The notes: a model not told the origin generated them from the letters alone. Shown: positions 44,892-53,946, counted from the stretch's first letter. The stretch is DNA of 64,000 nt from Pseudomonadota bacterium (GCA_021792755.1 JAJYUA010000012.1:1-64000), one strand, 5' to 3'. Translations and numbers: made by a program.

Positions 44892-46187
44892 TCAACCCTC
44901 CCCGGCCAGAGTCTGGGTATCGGCATCGTGGGCCGGCGGCGCCGCCGCGGCGCGGTTCTGAACGAGACGCCCGAGCTCCTCGCGCTGGCGCTCGAGGTTG
45001 GCAGGCATCTCGTGGAACACGTCCTCGAACATGGTGAGCGGATCGAGCCAGGGTCCCTCGGTCAGGGTGCCGTAGGTCACGGCCTCCTTCCAACAGGCGG
45101 TCACGTGCGCATCGAGCTCCCTCTCGAGAGCCTGGTGGCGCTCCTCGGACCACTCCCCCAGACGGATCAGGTGCTCCCTCAAGCGCGCGATCGGATCCCC
45201 GAGAGGCCAGGCCTGCCATTCCTCCTTCGGCCGGTAGCGCGCGGGATCGTCGCTGGTCGAGTGCGCCGCGGCCCTGTAGGTAACGAGCTCGATCAAGGTC
45301 GGTCCACCGCTTGCGCGCGCCCGCTCGGCCGCCCACTGAGTGACCGCGTAAACGGCAAGAAAGTCGTTGCCGTCGACGCGTACACCGGGGATGCCGTAGC
45401 CGGGACCGCGCCGGGCGAATGTCCGATGCTCGCCGCCGGCGAAACCCTGAAAGCTCGAGATCGCCCACTGATTGTTGACCACATTCAAGATCACGGGCGC
45501 CTGGTACACCGCGGCGAATGTGAGCGCGTGGTGAAAATCAGCCTCGGCGCTCGCGCCTTCCCCGAGCCAGGCGGCGGCGATATGGTCCTCGCCCTTGATG
45601 GCCGCCGCCATCGCCCAGCCCACCGCCTGGGGGAATTGCGTGGCAAGGTTGCCGGAGATGGAAAAGATGTTGCCTGTCGCCCAGTGGTACATGATGGGCA
45701 TCTGCCGCCCGCTGCACATGTCGCGGGTGTTGGACAGGCACTGGCACATCAGGTCGACCAGGCTCTTGCCACGCACGACGAACAATCCCTGGGTGCGGTA
45801 GGAGGGGAAGAGCATGTCGCCGGGCCGCAGCGCCATCGCCTGCGCCACCGCCACGGCCTCTTCGCCGGTCGACTTCATGTAGAACGAGATGCGCCCCTGG
45901 CGCTGCATGCGCTGCATGCGATCGTCGAACAGACGCGTCAGCAGCATGTGCCGCAGCGCCACCTGCAGCTCCTCGGGCTCGAGGTGGGGATTCCACGGCC
46001 CGAGGGCCTGCCCCTGCCCATCGAGCACCCGCACCATCTCGCTGCCCAGGTGCTCGATCTCGAGGGCCGGTGCCCGGGTATCCGGACGGGCCACCGCACC
46101 GGGTGCGGAGATCTGTACGTAGCTGAAATCGGGCTTTTCCCCTGGACGGGCGGGAGGGTGGGGAACATGCAGGCGCGATTGCCTCAT
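44892..46187 (-). CDS. bkdA1: branched-chain 2-oxo acid dehydrogenase E1 alpha subunit
   Basis: 431 residues from ATG 46187; a GTG at 46205 is also possible. The thiamine diphosphate motif is LGEGASAEADFHHALTFAAV followed by LNVVNNQWAISS (GDG-type motif changed to GEG, as in many E1 alpha subunits). ISFYMKSTGEEAVAVAQAMA, YRAAAHSTSDDPARYR and the N-terminal RLHVPHPPARPGEKPDFSYV are specific for the Pseudomonas BkdA1 type rather than pyruvate dehydrogenase. It heads the operon behind a 17-base palindrome. Confidence 0.92.
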   Translation of the reverse strand: MRQSRLHVPHPPARPGEKPDFSYVQISAPGAVARPDTRAPALEIEHLGSEMVRVLDGQGQALGPWNPHLEPEELQVALRHMLLTRLFDDRMQRMQRQGRISFYMKSTGEEAVAVAQAMALRPGDMLFPSYRTQGLFVVRGKSLVDLMCQCLSNTRDMCSGRQMPIMYHWATGNIFSISGNLATQFPQAVGWAMAAAIKGEDHIAAAWLGEGASAEADFHHALTFAAVYQAPVILNVVNNQWAISSFQGFAGGEHRTFARRGPGYGIPGVRVDGNDFLAVYAVTQWAAERARASGGPTLIELVTYRAAAHSTSDDPARYRPKEEWQAWPLGDPIARLREHLIRLGEWSEERHQALERELDAHVTACWKEAVTYGTLTEGPWLDPLTMFEDVFHEMPANLERQREELGRLVQNRAAAAPPAHDADTQTLAGEG

Positions 46188-46242
46188 GGAATTCGATCTC
46201 GTCACCGCCTAAGTCTGGCGCTGTGCAAATCTTACCGCCCTA

Positions 46243-46259
46243 AACGTGCAATGCACGTT
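46243..46259. promoter_or_regulatory. 17-base palindromic operator upstream of bkd
   Basis: AACGTGCA and TGCACGTT form a perfect 8-base inverted repeat around one A, 56 bases upstream of the bkdA1 ATG, in the space shared with the SUI1 gene. The form suits a dimeric repressor or activator; which one is not known. Confidence 0.5.
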
Positions 46260-46351
46260 CCAATCCATTCGCAAACGCCGCAAGTGACGCAATGCCCGTC
46301 TCACACACGCGGTGGATTGGCGTGCTCCCGCGTCCGATCCATACTGTACGG

Positions 46352-46684
46352 GTGAAACCTCTCCAAACCGCCCGCGGCGTCGTTTTGCGCAAGGCACCGG
46401 GCCGGCCGCTGGCGCCGGCTCCCCCTAGATCCGGCCACGGCACTCAGGCGCGCGTGCGCGTCGGGCGGGAAGTCGCCGGCCGCGGGGGGAAGGGGATCTC
46501 GGTCATTACAGGCCTACCGCTCGCCGGCGCGGAACTCGAAGCACTGGCTCGCCAGCTGAAAAAGCTCTGCGGGGCGGGGGGCGGCGTACGTGAAGGCGTG
46601 ATTGAGATCCAGGGCGAGCACCGCGACCGCCTGGTCGCAGAGCTGTGCAGGCTCGGCTACGAGGCGAAGCGGTCCGGTGGCTGA
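46352..46684 (+). CDS. SUI1/eIF1 family translation factor (YciH-like)
   Basis: 110 residues from GTG 46352; an ATG at 46292 is in the same frame but would give an unusually long N-terminus compared with YciH (108). The SUI1 core is VRVGREVAGRGGKGISVITG, LPLAGAELEALARQLKKLCG and GGGVREGVIEIQGEHRDRLV. It binds ribosomes and affects initiation fidelity in bacteria; this is not established in detail. Confidence 0.88.
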   Translation: MKPLQTARGVVLRKAPGRPLAPAPPRSGHGTQARVRVGREVAGRGGKGISVITGLPLAGAELEALARQLKKLCGAGGGVREGVIEIQGEHRDRLVAELCRLGYEAKRSGG

Positions 46685-46722
46685 GATTGCGGGCGCCGAC
46701 CTTGCACCGGGACCCGCGCCTC

Positions 46723-47358
46723 TCAGCGTACGGGGCGCACCGGGTAGTGCGCAAAGATCCGCGTGACCGCCTTGTCGAGCGATCGGCTGGGGTATTTCCA
46801 CATGTGCCACGTGACCCTCGAAGCCGTGGTGCCGCTCCACACGGCCATGCGGTTGCGCGCATTGATCACCGTGACAGTCAGCGCGGCCCTGGGGATAGTC
46901 CGGACGTCATTGTAGTAGCCCCCACCCCAACCCCAACCCCAACCTGGGCCGTAGGGCCAACCGCCGCCCCAACCCCACCCCCAGCCTGGGCCCCAGCCCC
47001 AATAGCCTGCCCCATACATCGGCCCGAAGCCGCCCTCGACCACGCCGTGGGTGCTGATCCGAAAATCCACCAGCAGATCGGGTTTCTCCCCCTTCCTCAC
47101 CAGCGCATACCCGCGCGCCTCCATCTGCCGCGTGACGTCCTGCTCGAGCCGCTGGGTGGTCAGGGAATGATACGGACCCGTGTCCGTGCCCAGCCTGCGG
47201 ACGAATCCGAAAGTATGCGCACCGACCAAGTTGGCGCCCACGGCGGTCTGCGTCCGCACCGCCGGTGTCGTGGCGCAGCCGGCGAGCAGGGCAGCCCCTG
47301 CGCACAAGGCAACGAGCCTGATCTGCTTGTACGTCCCGCAGGACTTCGAGGCCATCAT
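46723..47358 (-). CDS. DUF4136 lipoprotein with Gly-Trp-rich insert
   Basis: 211 residues. A lipoprotein signal peptide ends in LLAGCATT, with Cys about residue 27. The DUF4136 fold follows (YHSLTTQRLEQDVTRQMEAR, YALVRKGEKPDLLVDFRIST). It is interrupted at about residues 118-150 by a loop almost wholly of Gly, Trp and Pro. ATG 47358 is chosen for the GGAGATACTC sequence before it. It is probably anchored in the outer membrane. DUF4136 members are of unknown function. Confidence 0.82.
   Translation of the reverse strand: MMASKSCGTYKQIRLVALCAGAALLAGCATTPAVRTQTAVGANLVGAHTFGFVRRLGTDTGPYHSLTTQRLEQDVTRQMEARGYALVRKGEKPDLLVDFRISTHGVVEGGFGPMYGAGYWGWGPGWGWGWGGGWPYGPGWGWGWGGGYYNDVRTIPRAALTVTVINARNRMAVWSGTTASRVTWHMWKYPSRSLDKAVTRIFAHYPVRPVR
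46914..47010 (-). repeat. G-rich (GGGGTT-like) repeats encoding the Gly-Trp loop
   Basis: The coding strand contains tandem GGGGTT units (about 46914-46944) and a second GGGG-rich block (about 46965-47005). They encode Gly-Trp pairs. Four or more G-runs lie close together, so the DNA or mRNA could form G-quadruplexes. Confidence 0.55.
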
Positions 47359-47448
47359 GAGTATCTCCACCAGTCTCTGACCCATTAAACGCCCCGGGGT
47401 TCCCGTCGTTGACAGGCGACGGGCTCCGCCTCCCCCGCAGGCCACCCG

Positions 47449-49818
47449 CTAAGAAGCGGGAACCACCTCGACACTGAAATCCTGCCCCGCCCACTCGCCG
47501 CTCGGCTCGAGCCGGTAGGTCAGATCGACGCTGCAGCCGCTGCGTAGCGCCCGGGTATCGATCTGCACCGTATGCAGACCCAGTGGATTGGCCGTGGTGC
47601 GGCTCTCCTGGATATTCTGCCAACCGTCGATGCTCCAGCGGAAGACGCCCGGCTCGGTCAGCGCCACCGTCAGCTCCGCCCCCTCCGGCAGGCGGCTGGT
47701 CGGCGCGTGCGCGCACCAGATCACCCGCTTCAGCGCCGGACGCCGGCCCCCGTAGCGCCGCCAGACCGGCTCCGGCCGGTCGAAGGGTCTGCCCAGCGTG
47801 CGGGACACGGCGAGCTTGATGTACTCCGCATGGGCCCAGACCAGCGGCATGGCGCCTCCGGTCGGTCGGCCGGGCCGAAGTCCCTTCGCCACGATGGCTG
47901 CGGTGTCCCAGACTTGCTCGGGCAGCATGCCGCCCGAGGAGGCCATGCGCACCATCGCCTGAAGGAGTGGCAGCGGATCGCGTCCCGCGGAGAGCTCGTA
48001 ATGACCCCGCTCGCCGGTGAGCAGCGGCCAGGCCCGGCCCCTGCCTGTGCCGTCATAGGCCGAACCGTCATCGTGCTCGCCGTAGCCGTCGTCATTGTAG
48101 CGGTGCCAGCTCGGACCGCTCGGCGTGTCCACCTTGAGCAGCGCATCGACCAATTTCACCGTCGCCGCGACCAGCTCATCGTCGGCCGACCTCAGCCCGA
48201 AGCGCACCAGCTGCAGGAAATCCACGCCGATCTGTGCCGAGGCCGGCAATCCCGGATCGACCTCCTGGTTGCGGATGGGCAGCGGGCATTGCATCGCCGC
48301 GCGGTCGCGCATCGCATCCTGCGGAGCCACGCGTACGTAATAGCCCGCAATCCCATGGCGGCGCGCGAGCGGCGTATCGGTGACCGTGGTCCACTCCTCC
48401 AGGCTCGCGTTCCAGTAGTCGGCCACCGCGAGGGCGAGCTCGCGCGCCTCACCGTCGAGGTGCGGCGCGCCGCAGACCAAAGCGGCGATGCAGGCCGCCA
48501 GGGTGAAGGTGTTGATCCCTGAGTCCTCCTCCCAACGGTCCTGGTCCGAGGCCGGACCGTTGCGCACGATGAAGGAGAGCGCTCGGTGGATCATGTCGGC
48601 CACCTCGACCCCGTCGAGCGCCCCGCGCTCGTGCAGCACGGCCGCAAGCAGCACCGGGAAGGCCGTCTCATCGAGCTGCACCGCGCCCCAGTAGGGAGTG
48701 CCTCCCAACCACAGGTTCTGATGCCAGTGACCGTCGGCGAGCTGCGTGGCACGCAGATACCGCAGCGTATCGAGCGCCTCGGTCGTGGCGCCGAAAGCCA
48801 ACAGCGCGCCGGCGCACTCGCACAGATCGCGCGGCCAGACCAGGTGATAGCCGGGCCGCTCGTCCTTCGTATTGCCCCAGGGCACGCTCAAGGAAGCCAC
48901 CATCGCGCCGAGGAAAGTCTTGTCCTGGTGCGTCCGCAGAACCATGGTCGAGAGCGTGAACTGCTCGCGGCACTCCGCCGGCAGCGAGCCGGTGACCCGC
49001 GCGCGGGCAGCGCAGTCCTCTTGCCAGCCCGTCCAGCCATCGATCTGACGCTGCCAGCACGCCTCGAACGGCTCGAACAGCGCCGATAGCGCCAGGGTAG
49101 CGGCCGACTCGGTGCTGTTGGCGAAGCCAAGCGCCAGCACGGCCTTGCGCGGCAGCTCTCCCATCAGCGCCACATTGCCCGGGCCCGCCTGCTCGTACTC
49201 CCAGCTCATCGCCCCGTTGTGCGCGAAGTCCTGCCAGCCGTCGCTCGCGCCCACATAGCCGCAGCTCGCGCGGCCCCAGGCGTCCCGCTGATCCGCTCCC
49301 ACCGCCCCGAGCGCCAGCGCAAACGGCCCCTGCTCGGCCCAGAGCAGCCGGTGGCCGCGATGCCCGGCCACGGCCGCTCGATTGTGCAAGCCAGTGCCGC
49401 CGAGATGAGGGGCGAGCAACGCATAGGGCCGCAGTCCCTCATCGCCGGTCAGCTCCACCTCCACGAGCAATACGTCGCGCTCGACGCTCGGCACGATGCG
49501 CAGCGCTAGCTGGAATCGCTCGTGCTTGTGCACTATGTGAACCGCCGGAACGCCGGGGCCCGCGAGCGTCACCGTATGGCTGTCCAGACGTTTGACCTCG
49601 ACCCAGAAATCACGTCCGTCCGCGACGATGAATCCGAGGTCGCGAATCTGCGGAATATCAATGCGCGGGTAATAGACCTCGTTGATGATACCGCCGCCAA
49701 CGGTGAACCACAGTCTCGAGGTGCCTAGCGCGCACCCGACGACGTCTTTGGCACTGCTGCACCATGTAGGAGGCAATCCCGGCGCGCCTGGCGCCTCGCC
49801 CGAGCCGGTGTCAGTCAT
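47449..49818 (-). CDS. glucoamylase (glycoside hydrolase family 15)
   Basis: 789 residues. The N-terminal ~260 residues are the beta-sandwich of bacterial GH15 (DVVGCALGTSRLWFTVGGGI, INEVYYPRIDIPQIRDLGFI). The (alpha/alpha)6 barrel follows (GYHLVWPRDLCECAGALLAF, DRWEEDSGINTFTLAACIAA with the general acid Glu, GGMLPEQVWDTAAI with the general base Glu). An extra C-terminal beta domain (about 690-789) resembles a starch-binding-type appendage. No signal peptide is evident, so it may act on internal glycogen/maltodextrins, releasing glucose that Zwf can use after phosphorylation. Confidence 0.92.
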   Translation of the reverse strand: MTDTGSGEAPGAPGLPPTWCSSAKDVVGCALGTSRLWFTVGGGIINEVYYPRIDIPQIRDLGFIVADGRDFWVEVKRLDSHTVTLAGPGVPAVHIVHKHERFQLALRIVPSVERDVLLVEVELTGDEGLRPYALLAPHLGGTGLHNRAAVAGHRGHRLLWAEQGPFALALGAVGADQRDAWGRASCGYVGASDGWQDFAHNGAMSWEYEQAGPGNVALMGELPRKAVLALGFANSTESAATLALSALFEPFEACWQRQIDGWTGWQEDCAARARVTGSLPAECREQFTLSTMVLRTHQDKTFLGAMVASLSVPWGNTKDERPGYHLVWPRDLCECAGALLAFGATTEALDTLRYLRATQLADGHWHQNLWLGGTPYWGAVQLDETAFPVLLAAVLHERGALDGVEVADMIHRALSFIVRNGPASDQDRWEEDSGINTFTLAACIAALVCGAPHLDGEARELALAVADYWNASLEEWTTVTDTPLARRHGIAGYYVRVAPQDAMRDRAAMQCPLPIRNQEVDPGLPASAQIGVDFLQLVRFGLRSADDELVAATVKLVDALLKVDTPSGPSWHRYNDDGYGEHDDGSAYDGTGRGRAWPLLTGERGHYELSAGRDPLPLLQAMVRMASSGGMLPEQVWDTAAIVAKGLRPGRPTGGAMPLVWAHAEYIKLAVSRTLGRPFDRPEPVWRRYGGRRPALKRVIWCAHAPTSRLPEGAELTVALTEPGVFRWSIDGWQNIQESRTTANPLGLHTVQIDTRALRSGCSVDLTYRLEPSGEWAGQDFSVEVVPAS

Positions 49819-49870
49819 CTAATGTGCCCTCCGCCTTCGTAAAACGTCCCGCAACCGGTTAGGATACTGC

Positions 49871-50284
49871 ATGCTCTGGCTCAAGGCATTCCACATCGTC
49901 TTCGTGGTCAGCTGGTTCGCGGGTCTGTTCTATCTGCCGCGGCTGTTCGTCTACCACTGCGCCACCACGGATGCGCCCGGCCTGGAGCGCTTCGCGCTCA
50001 TGGAACGGCGGCTGTTCGGCCTGATGAGCCTCGCCGGAGCGCTGGCGGTGACGTTCGGCCTCGCCATGGTCGCCACCGAGCCGGCGTTCCTCGAGTTCAC
50101 GTGGCTGCGCGTCAAGCTCGTCCTGGTCGCGGCGCTCATCGGCTACCACCTGTGGTGCTATGCGCTGATGCGCGCGCTGATCGAAGGACGCAACCGCCAC
50201 TCGCAGCGCTGGTTTCGCGTCTTCAACGAGGTGCCGGGGCTGCTGCTGATCGCCATCGTCGTGCTGGTGGTGGTCAAGCCTTAA
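49871..50284 (+). CDS. hemJ: protoporphyrinogen oxidase HemJ-type membrane protein
   Basis: 137 residues with four membrane helices (about 5-22, 48-68, 77-98 and 115-135). The HemJ landmarks are present: FHIVFVVSWFAGLFYLPRLF (conserved His), VYHCATTDAPG, FTWLRVKLVLVAALIGYHLW (Lys and His) and RVFNEVPGLLLIAIV. It oxidises protoporphyrinogen IX to protoporphyrin IX in heme synthesis. It ends overlapping the convergent nitroreductase gene by 4 bases. Confidence 0.88.
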   Translation: MLWLKAFHIVFVVSWFAGLFYLPRLFVYHCATTDAPGLERFALMERRLFGLMSLAGALAVTFGLAMVATEPAFLEFTWLRVKLVLVAALIGYHLWCYALMRALIEGRNRHSQRWFRVFNEVPGLLLIAIVVLVVVKP

Positions 50285-50904
50285 CCACTCGGCGACCCAT
50301 CCCGCTGCGACCGTGGCGGGGCCCCGGCCTGATCGGGCAGTCCCTGCCCCTGCCACTCGACGAGCCTGTCGCGCCACTCCGTGCGAGCCGGGGGCGCCTC
50401 CTCGGTCGCCTCCGTGCCCACGTAAAGAAACGCAACGATGCAGTCGTTGCCGTCGAGGCCGAGCGCGGCCTTGATGGTCTCGTCGTACGCGGCCGCCCCG
50501 GTCTTCCACACGGCGTTGAATCCCAGCGCCTTGGCGGCCAATAGGATATTCCCCGCGGCTGCGCCCGCCGAGAGGATCTGTTCGATCTGCGGCACCTTGG
50601 CTTTCGGGTCGCAGACCGCCGCCACCACGAGGATGAGCGGCGCCCGAAAGGCCTTGTGCCGTTCCCGAGCGAGTGCTTCCGCGGTGGAGGCCGGTCGCGC
50701 CCGCCGCAGCTGCTCGGCCATCAACTCGCCGAAGCGCTGGCGCGAGGCGCCGCGGATCGCGATGAAGCGCCACGGACGCAGCCGCCCGTGATCGGGCGCG
50801 CGCGCGGCGCTCTCGAGCAGCAGCGCCAGCGCGCCCTCGTCCGGACCGGGCTCGGCGAGCACCTTGGCCGAGCGTCTTCGCAATAACAGATCGATGGCTT
50901 GCAT
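50281..50904 (-). CDS. nitroreductase family protein (YdjA-like)
   Basis: 207 residues. FMN-binding features are LLLRRRSAKVLAEPGPDEGA, LESAARAPDHGRLRPWRFIA and GAAAGNILLAAKALGFNAVW. The short YdjA type acts as an NAD(P)H-dependent oxidoreductase. The C-terminus carries an unusual tail (GLPDQAGAPPRSQRDGSPSG) beyond the fold. It is divergent from apt, 52 bases apart. Confidence 0.9.
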   Translation of the reverse strand: MQAIDLLLRRRSAKVLAEPGPDEGALALLLESAARAPDHGRLRPWRFIAIRGASRQRFGELMAEQLRRARPASTAEALARERHKAFRAPLILVVAAVCDPKAKVPQIEQILSAGAAAGNILLAAKALGFNAVWKTGAAAYDETIKAALGLDGNDCIVAFLYVGTEATEEAPPARTEWRDRLVEWQGQGLPDQAGAPPRSQRDGSPSG

Positions 50905-50956
50905 CCATCAATGATGACACAATCATCGTCTTCCGAACCGTGTACAGTCCCCGCTC

Positions 50957-51502
50957 ATGGACACTCAGGCCCTGCAGGCGCTCAAAGACTCGATCCGTGC
51001 CATCCCCGACTACCCCAAACCCGGCGTCCTGTTCCGCGACATCACCACCCTGCTCGGCCATGCGCCCATGTTCCGGCTCGCCGTGGAGGAGTTGGCCCGC
51101 CCCTGGGTCGATGCGAGCGTCGAGCGGGTGGCCGGCATCGAGGCGCGCGGCTTTATTCTCGGCGGCGCGGTGGCCCACCGGCTTGCGGCTGGCTTTGTCC
51201 CGATCCGCAAGAAAGGCAAGTTGCCGCATGAGACGGTGCGCGTGGCCTACTCGCTGGAGTACGGAATCGATGAGATGGAAATGCATCGCGATGCGCTCGC
51301 TGCGGGCGAGCGCATCATCCTGATCGATGATCTGATCGCCACCGGCGGCACCGCCCAGGCGGCCGTGAGACTACTGCGCTCCCTTGGCGCCGAGATCCTC
51401 GCCGCCTGCTTCGTCATCGACCTGCCGGAGCTCGGCGGCGCACGCCGGCTCGAGGCGCTGGGCGTGCCGGTACGGAGTCTTGTCGCTTTTCAGGGACATT
51501 GA
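50957..51502 (+). CDS. apt: adenine phosphoribosyltransferase
   Basis: 181 residues. The PRPP-binding motif is [20 protein letters not shown]; other Apt segments are [40 protein letters not shown] and [20 protein letters not shown]. It salvages adenine with PRPP to AMP. There is no clear operon partner. Confidence 0.95.
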   Translation: MDTQALQALKDSIRAIPDYPKPGVLFRDITTLLGHAPMFRLAVEELARPWVDASVERVAGIEARGFILGGAVAHRLAAGFVPIRKKGKLPHETVRVAYSLEYGIDEMEMHRDALAAGERIILIDDLIATGGTAQAAVRLLRSLGAEILAACFVIDLPELGGARRLEALGVPVRSLVAFQGH

Positions 51503-51630
51503 ACGGATCGAAAGATTACGTTCTATTCATCCAAGGCTTGCGCGACATTCTTCCTGGGATAATCCGGGCCGTTCCGGGGCCGCGCCCGGGGCATTTCTAA
51601 GATCGCCCGGTTCCCACTTTGGAGATGTCG

Positions 51631-51879
51631 ATGTTTAAGAAGCTCGTCCCCGTCCTCGGTGCGCTGCTGGTCGCCGGCTCGCTGGCCATCGCCCCCGTCG
51701 CGGCCATCGCCGCTCCGGCTCAGACTGCCAAGCACCATGTCGTGCACAAGAAGATGTCGCACAAGAAGGCCACCTGGCACAAGAAGGCTGCCTGGCACAA
51801 GAAGGCTGCCTGGCACAAGAAGGCCGCCCGCAAGACGATGAAGATGAAGAAGCACATGCCCATGAAGGGCAAGAAGTAA
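51631..51879 (+). CDS. small exported His/Lys-rich repeat protein
   Basis: 82 residues from ATG 51631 (TTGGAG box 7 bases upstream). A signal peptide (FKKLVPVLGALLVAGSLAIA) ends near AIA-AP. The mature protein is dominated by basic residues: HKKMSHKKATWHKKAAWHKK and so on, ending MKMKKHMPMKGKK. Trp/His spacing could bind metal or polyanions such as DNA, heparin-like polymers or polyphosphate. No family is recognised. A strong terminator follows at 51913. Confidence 0.65.
   Translation: MFKKLVPVLGALLVAGSLAIAPVAAIAAPAQTAKHHVVHKKMSHKKATWHKKAAWHKKAAWHKKAARKTMKMKKHMPMKGKK
51775..51828 (+). repeat. three tandem 18-base repeats (WHKKAA)
   Basis: Three head-to-tail 18-base units encode Trp-His-Lys-Lys-Ala-Ala. 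The first two are identical and the third differs by one base. The near identity suggests recent expansion by slippage, so the copy number may vary among strains. Confidence 0.85.
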
Positions 51880-51912
51880 GGCCTGATCCGGCCCTCATCG
51901 GCTGGATGCCCG

Positions 51913-51946
51913 AAGAGCCCCGCCCCCGCGCGGGGCTCTTTCGTTT
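51913..51946 (+). terminator. rho-independent terminator
   Basis: AAGAGCCCCGC and GCGGGGCTCTT form an 11-base stem with a 6-base loop, followed by TCGTTT. It closes the His/Lys-rich gene, 27 bases before the antiporter start. Confidence 0.8.
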
Positions 51947-51972
51947 GAGCGACTGCCCCTACAATCGAGGCC

Positions 51973-53946
51973 ATGCAGCCGCTGACCCAGGTGCTCGTCC
52001 TGCTCGCCGCAGCGGTGCTGCTGGTGACAATCGCCCGCCGGCTGGCTCTGCCGACGGCGGTCGCCTACCTTTTGGTGGGCCTGACCTTTGGACCGCATGC
52101 GCTCGCAGTCGTGGCCGGCTCGGCCACGGTCCACCTCCTTGCCGAGCTCGGCGTCGCCTTCCTGCTGTTCACGCTCGGGCTGGACTTCGCTCTACCGCGC
52201 CTGATCGCCATGCGCCGGGAGGTCTTCGGCCTCGGGGCGTTGCAGGTGATCGCCACGACCGCGGTATTCGCGGTGCTCGCGAGGCTCTGCGGGGTCGCCT
52301 GGCCCGCGGCGGCGGTAGCCGGCGGAGCGATTGCCATGAGCTCCACCGCTATCCTCCTGCACCAGCTCACCGAGCGCGCCGAGCTCAATCGCACCCACGG
52401 ACGGCTCGCCTTCAGCATGCTGCTGTTCCAGGACCTCGCCTTCGTGCCCTTCCTGGCGCTCACCTCGGCACTCGGACCGGCCGCGAGCCACCCGAGTCTG
52501 CGCGATGCCCTGATCGCCGCCGCCCTCGGCGTGCTCGCCATCGCCGCGGTCCTGGCCGCGGGACGCTGGCTGTTGCGTCCGCTGTTTCACGAGATCGCGC
52601 ACAGCCGGCTGCGCGAGCTGTTCACGCTCGCGGCGCTCCTGGTGGTGCTCGGCGCCGCCTGGGTCTCGCGTCTGACGCACCTATCGGCGGGCCTCGGCGC
52701 CTTCCTCGCCGGCATGATGCTGGCCGAGACCGAGTACCGTCATCAGCTCGATTCGGTCATTCGCCCGTTCCGCGATATCTTGCTCGGCCTGTTCTTCGTA
52801 TCGGTCGGCATGCTCCTCGATGTGCACCGGCTCGCGGGCGAGCCCGGCCGGGTGCTCGCCTTTCTCGCCGCCATCGTGGTTGTGAAGGCCGCGGTTGCGG
52901 CTCTGGTGACCCGCCCGTTCGCTCATTCGGCGTTCAAGGCGTTGCGCACGGGGCTGGTCATCTCCATCGGCGGTGAGTTCGGCGTGGCGCTCGGCAGCGT
53001 CGCGGTTGCAAGCGGATTGATTCCCCCACCCTTGGGGCAGCCGCTGCTGCTGTCGCTGGTGCTATCCATGGTGTTGAGCCCGCTCATCCTCAATCACAAC
53101 AAGCGGATCGCGCGGTTTCTGCTGCGGGAGAGAGGTCCGCCGCGAACCGCCTTCGAGCGAGAGGGAGAGGCGACGGGCGAGATCGGGCAGCGCGCGCACG
53201 TGATCCTCTGCGGATTCGGTCGGGTGGGTCAAAACGTGGCCAGAGTGCTCGAATCCCAGGGATTCGAATACATCGCGCTCGATCTGGACCCGGCGCGCAT
53301 TGCCGCGGCGCGCCAGGCGGGCGATCCGGTGATTTTCGGCGATTCGTCGGACGAGCAGATCCTCGCCCGGGCGGGACTCGATGCGGCCACCGCCGTCGTC
53401 ATCAGCTTCTCCGATCCGGCCACGGCCATCGGCATTCTGCGCACCGTGCGCCGCCAGCGCCCCGATGTTCCCGTACTCGTACGTACCCAGGACGATGCGC
53501 GCATCAAGGAACTGCAGGAAGCCGGCGCCACGGAGGTGGTGCCCGAGACGTTCGAGGCGAGCCTGATGCTGGTCTCGCACGTGCTGATGCTGCTGCAAGT
53601 GCCGGTCTCACGCGTCGTACGCACCATCGGGGATATCCGAGCTCACCGGTACTCCGTGCTGAGAAACATCGTCCGCCGCCCCGATGCGCGCCCGCTCGAT
53701 GACTCCCACGAGTTCCGCGAGGAGATCAAGTCGGTGGTCATGCCACCCGGGGCCTGGGCGGTGGGACAGACGCTGGGAGACGTGCGCAATCGGGGCGCAG
53801 AGGTTGTCTTCACCGGAGTGCGCCGCAACGGCATCCTGGGTCGAGAGCCCGTCGTCGACACTGTGTTGCGCGAGGGAGACGTCGTGGTGCTCTATGGGTT
53901 GCCGGAGGAGCTGGAGCGAGCCGAGGCGATCCTGCTGGCTGGGTGA
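51973..53946 (+). CDS. Kef-type K+/H+ antiporter with TrkA-N and TrkA-C domains
   Basis: 657 residues. About 12 membrane helices cover residues 1-385 (CPA2 family: VAYLLVGLTFGPHALAVV, LGVAFLLFTLGLDF, GAIAMSSTAILLHQLTERAE, LGAFLAGMMLAETEYRHQLD). An NAD-binding TrkA-N domain is at about 412-530 (ILCGFGRVGQNVARVLESQG) and a TrkA-C domain at the end (VMPPGAWAVGQTLGDVRNRG). It would export K+ or exchange cations for protons under electrophilic or pH stress. No KefF/KefG partner is adjacent. Confidence 0.92.
   Translation: MQPLTQVLVLLAAAVLLVTIARRLALPTAVAYLLVGLTFGPHALAVVAGSATVHLLAELGVAFLLFTLGLDFALPRLIAMRREVFGLGALQVIATTAVFAVLARLCGVAWPAAAVAGGAIAMSSTAILLHQLTERAELNRTHGRLAFSMLLFQDLAFVPFLALTSALGPAASHPSLRDALIAAALGVLAIAAVLAAGRWLLRPLFHEIAHSRLRELFTLAALLVVLGAAWVSRLTHLSAGLGAFLAGMMLAETEYRHQLDSVIRPFRDILLGLFFVSVGMLLDVHRLAGEPGRVLAFLAAIVVVKAAVAALVTRPFAHSAFKALRTGLVISIGGEFGVALGSVAVASGLIPPPLGQPLLLSLVLSMVLSPLILNHNKRIARFLLRERGPPRTAFEREGEATGEIGQRAHVILCGFGRVGQNVARVLESQGFEYIALDLDPARIAAARQAGDPVIFGDSSDEQILARAGLDAATAVVISFSDPATAIGILRTVRRQRPDVPVLVRTQDDARIKELQEAGATEVVPETFEASLMLVSHVLMLLQVPVSRVVRTIGDIRAHRYSVLRNIVRRPDARPLDDSHEFREEIKSVVMPPGAWAVGQTLGDVRNRGAEVVFTGVRRNGILGREPVVDTVLREGDVVVLYGLPEELERAEAILLAG

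Noticed and set aside
44892-46187. Alternative reading as pyruvate dehydrogenase E1 alpha
   Set aside because: The long N-terminal leader RLHVPHPPARPGEKPDFSY and the ISFYMKSTGEEA segment are specific to the branched-chain BkdA1 type.
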